A stretch of DNA of 42,721 nucleotides from an uncultured Hyphomicrobiales bacterium (GTDB lineage Bacteria > Pseudomonadota > Alphaproteobacteria > Rhizobiales > Beijerinckiaceae). Under the pieces are notes generated by a model. It ran no database searches. It was not told the DNA's origin and was given only the letters and a program-made list of their open reading frames with translations. Position 1 is the stretch's first letter; the number at the start of each line of letters is the position of its first letter. This document shows, piece after piece, positions 42,599 through 42,721 of this stretch. The DNA is taken from contig CAINED010000066.1 in the NCBI GenBank assembly GCA_903847605.1, positions 1 through 42,721 of the forward strand. Direction: 5' to 3'. Position numbers and translations under genes: made by a program.

Positions 42599-42721
42599 GA
42601 ACTGACCCGGGATTTCCACGGAGAAGTGACCCGGCTTGATGATGAGATTAGGTCAGGTCGTCGTCAAGTTTCGGTGCTTCTCCCTGGCTGGCTTTGCGGG
42701 TTTTGCGCTGCTGCTTTTGAA
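42583..42721 (-). mobile_element. End of an IS21-family-like insertion sequence (partial)
   Basis: The element would begin with TG at 42583. It carries two tandem 24-bp repeats, gatttccactgagaactgac-ccgg (42587-42610) and a copy with two changes (42611-42634). Terminal TG...CA with repeated sequences of the type ATTTCCAC-N-GAGAA-N-TGACCC is characteristic of IS21-family ends. The rest of the element lies beyond the window. Read on the minus strand this is its right end, downstream of istB. Confidence 0.65.
42648..42721 (-). CDS. C-terminal end of an IS-encoded protein (possibly IstB)
   Basis: The frame enters from beyond the window and gives 23 visible residues, QKQQRKTRKASQGEAPKLDD followed by DLT and a stop at 42648. 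A basic then acidic tail such as this is compatible with the end of an IS21 IstB ATPase. The identification rests on the position just inside the IS end, not on recognisable domain sequence. Confidence 0.4.
   Translation of the reverse strand, partial: QKQQRKTRKASQGEAPKLDDDLT

Noticed and set aside
42437..42619. 60-codon minus-strand ORF across the IS junction
   Set aside because: It crosses the IS end and is antisense to the better supported small gene at 42419.

Overview
The window looks like ordinary chromosomal backbone of a high-GC alphaproteobacterium of the order Hyphomicrobiales (Rhizobiales). The evidence is rplS followed by leuC and leuD, IalB and TctC/Bug-type proteins, a MntR-type manganese regulator, CtrA-like and LexA-like (GAAC-N7-GAAC) boxes typical of the class, and many small secreted proteins. 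The species cannot be fixed from the sequence. No rRNA, CRISPR array or prophage is visible.

Layout. 1-1600: the beta subunit of a ring-hydroxylating dioxygenase at the left edge, a strong terminator, a 13-bp tandem repeat plus hairpin repeats, a DUF1330 protein and a small secreted protein. 1600-8800: a KefB/YbaL-type antiporter, an intergenic repeat cluster, a membrane-anchored protein, transaldolase, two uncharacterised genes, two hairpins including a perfect 30-bp palindrome, a YghU-type glutathione transferase, a small acetyltransferase and a pirin. 8900-15200: trmD and rplS, normally neighbours, are separated by a sulfate ABC transporter operon on the opposite strand (sbp-cysT-cysW-cysA), an Rrf2 regulator with a cysteine cluster and a small membrane protein. 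15200-19600: a ChaA-type antiporter, an orphan Bug-type binding protein, small proteins and a VapBC-type toxin-antitoxin pair. 19700-26000: leuC and leuD with five genes between them, including an outer-membrane barrel and an ANL-family ligase.

26000-29600: a cytochrome P450, a lytic transglycosylase behind a CtrA-like box, and a DUF1223 protein. 29600-41500: an IorAB-type molybdenum hydroxylase, an IalB-like protein, a MntR-like regulator, a second orphan Bug protein, a nitronate monooxygenase-like enzyme, an L,D-transpeptidase divergent from the endopeptidase MepA, a YqhA-type membrane protein and MsrA. 41500-42721: an intact tRNA-Ser(GGA) preceded by a broken copy of its 5' half. Then comes a LexA-like box in front of a small gene that is cut by the end of an IS21-like element running off the window.

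How the genes relate. Sulfate uptake (sbp-cysTWA) is probably controlled by the adjacent Rrf2 regulator. LeuC and LeuD form isopropylmalate isomerase. MltB, the L,D-transpeptidase and MepA all act on peptidoglycan. The most unusual signals are regulatory or structural: the SOS-type promoter with the IS-truncated gene, the vapB stop codon sitting in a GC hairpin in front of vapC, the CtrA-like box before mltB, and the split trmD/rplS pair. I saw no multi-gene system that is clearly new.
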